Positions 62,951-64,000 of a stretch of DNA of 64,000 nt are shown here, piece by piece. Location: assembly GCF_026151205.1 (NCBI RefSeq), contig NC_087082.1:13177865-13241864 (forward strand), written 5' to 3'. The stretch comes from Bolinopsis microptera (lineage: Eukaryota > Ctenophora > Tentaculata > Lobata > Bolinopsidae). The translations under genes and the position numbers were made by a program. The notes under the pieces are model-generated. The model was not told the origin of the DNA, searched no databases, and worked only from the letters and a program-made list of their open reading frames with translations. Within the stretch, counting starts at the first letter, position 1. Every line of letters begins with the position of its first letter.

Positions 62951-64000
62951 GTAAGAATATCCTGTGTTTGATAGTTGCAGGCTGGGTGGTTTTAAAATAC
63001 TAGATTGGACATGAAATTATAGTTAGTGGACACAGTGGGCTGTGAGTGGGGGTCATGCTAGCATAGGGTATTTTAGACCATCACACATGCCCCTAACTTT
63101 GTTTCTACGGTAATTTGGGTATAAAAATACGATTCCAATCATTTACAGGGCCGAAAATGTCTCAGAAAAAATTTTTGGACCGATTTTGAGCAATCTTGTA
63201 GTCCAAAAATAGGAGGCTGATCCCAGGAAAAGTTGTTTTTTTAGAGGTTTAATCAATTTTAAAGCTCTTTTATGAACTGTAAACGAAGGACAGCTATCTT
63301 AGAAACTCAAATCTTTTTGAATTATGAAAAAATATTGATCAGAACAAAAGTTGTGCCCATTTATATGACCAAAATTTTCTGAAACACCAAATTGTTCCTG
63401 TTATTTTCAAAAATTTCGTTTAAAATCACGATTTTTTGGATTTTTATCAATTTTAACTATAATAATTGAGATATCTTGATTTTTCATCCATATGCATCTG
63501 GTCTAGGATGCAAAAAATGCCACAAACATGGAGAATAACTAAAATATGTCAATTTAATAGCAAAATTGAGCTCATAAATTATCTAAAAATGCAGCAAATT
63601 TTACCCAATTTTTGAGTTTCTTAATTTTTTAAACAGATATAACCCAAAGTTGCCCAAAGTGATTCATATTGCATCTGATTGGGAATTGTCTAAGCTTTCT
63701 AATGATACCATGCATTATATCGAACTATTGCAAACAAACAACGATTTCTGTCATCAAATACCCCAAAAATTGCCTAAAATACACGCCATAAAAAAGGCGC
63801 GGTCAAAAATCAGGTGAAAATGTTAAAGTCATACAGTTTTTTTAGATGGCTGAGTATTCTTAAGTACTATACTGTATTTCAATTATTAAAAACTGCCTTA
63901 ATCAGGCATTTTAGCCCAAAATAATAAATATTAGGCAATTTTTGGTTGAAAAATGCAAAATTTCTTGACAGTGAAAAATGGTATTTTTTCACGCGACGCC
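62951..64000. other. THOC6 intron 4 (incomplete)
   Basis: Starts with the donor GTAAGAA. AT-rich with many TTTTTGG/CCAAAAA words, probably an old interspersed repeat. No further WD40 exon could be read before the window ends. Confidence 0.5.

Overview
This is nuclear DNA of an animal. The evidence is GT-AG spliced genes of animal families (CDP-diacylglycerol synthase, THOC6, a kringle/LDL-receptor-A/7TM receptor), TTAGGG-type telomeric repeats, AT-rich spacers, and many LINEs, hAT-like, mariner-like and foldback elements. The taxon cannot be fixed by reading alone. A marine invertebrate is my guess, possibly non-bilaterian. Exon borders were placed by hand from splice motifs, reading phase and protein similarity.

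Layout. 1-4 kb (+): 3' part of a 10-exon gene for a transposase-like RNase H-fold protein. 4.5-7.1 kb: two large foldback elements built from GC palindromes in AT-rich DNA. 7-13 kb: no recognisable gene, with a ~600 bp GGA microsatellite. 13.1-20.1 kb (-): a six-exon gene for a 1,238-residue secreted-then-membrane receptor: signal peptide, kringle, cysteine-rich/LDLa ectodomain and a class A 7TM with an LGR/GRL101-like end. A hAT-like element sits in its last intron. 20.2-22 kb (+): a dead LINE. 22-26.2 kb: microsatellites, transposon fragments and a minisatellite.

26.4-38.1 kb (-): a complete phosphatidate cytidylyltransferase (CDS1/2, CdsA) gene of 422 residues. One position has two alternative 83-nt exons of equal length and phase, so they look mutually exclusive. 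Its introns hold a tRNA-like SINE, a hAT-like MITE, a 40-bp minisatellite, a TIR element carrying telomeric repeats, a 650 bp CA array and CRE-like clusters. 39-44.5 kb (+): a near-complete LINE (esterase ORF1; PHD + endonuclease + RT ORF2) split by another LINE inserted in antisense. 44.6-50.8 kb: short dispersed elements. 50.8-53.7 kb (-): a second, 5'-truncated copy of the same LINE family. 53.7-61 kb: hairpin repeats, a minisatellite, and mariner-like ~780 bp elements, one with a nested Mutator-like element whose empty site is preserved in a sister copy. 61.2 kb to the end (+): the 5' four exons of THOC6.

The host genes (lipid synthesis, mRNA export, receptor, transposase-like) do not form one pathway. 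The most notable items are the kringle-7TM receptor, the alternative exon pair in CdsA, and TIR elements that carry telomere-like arrays.
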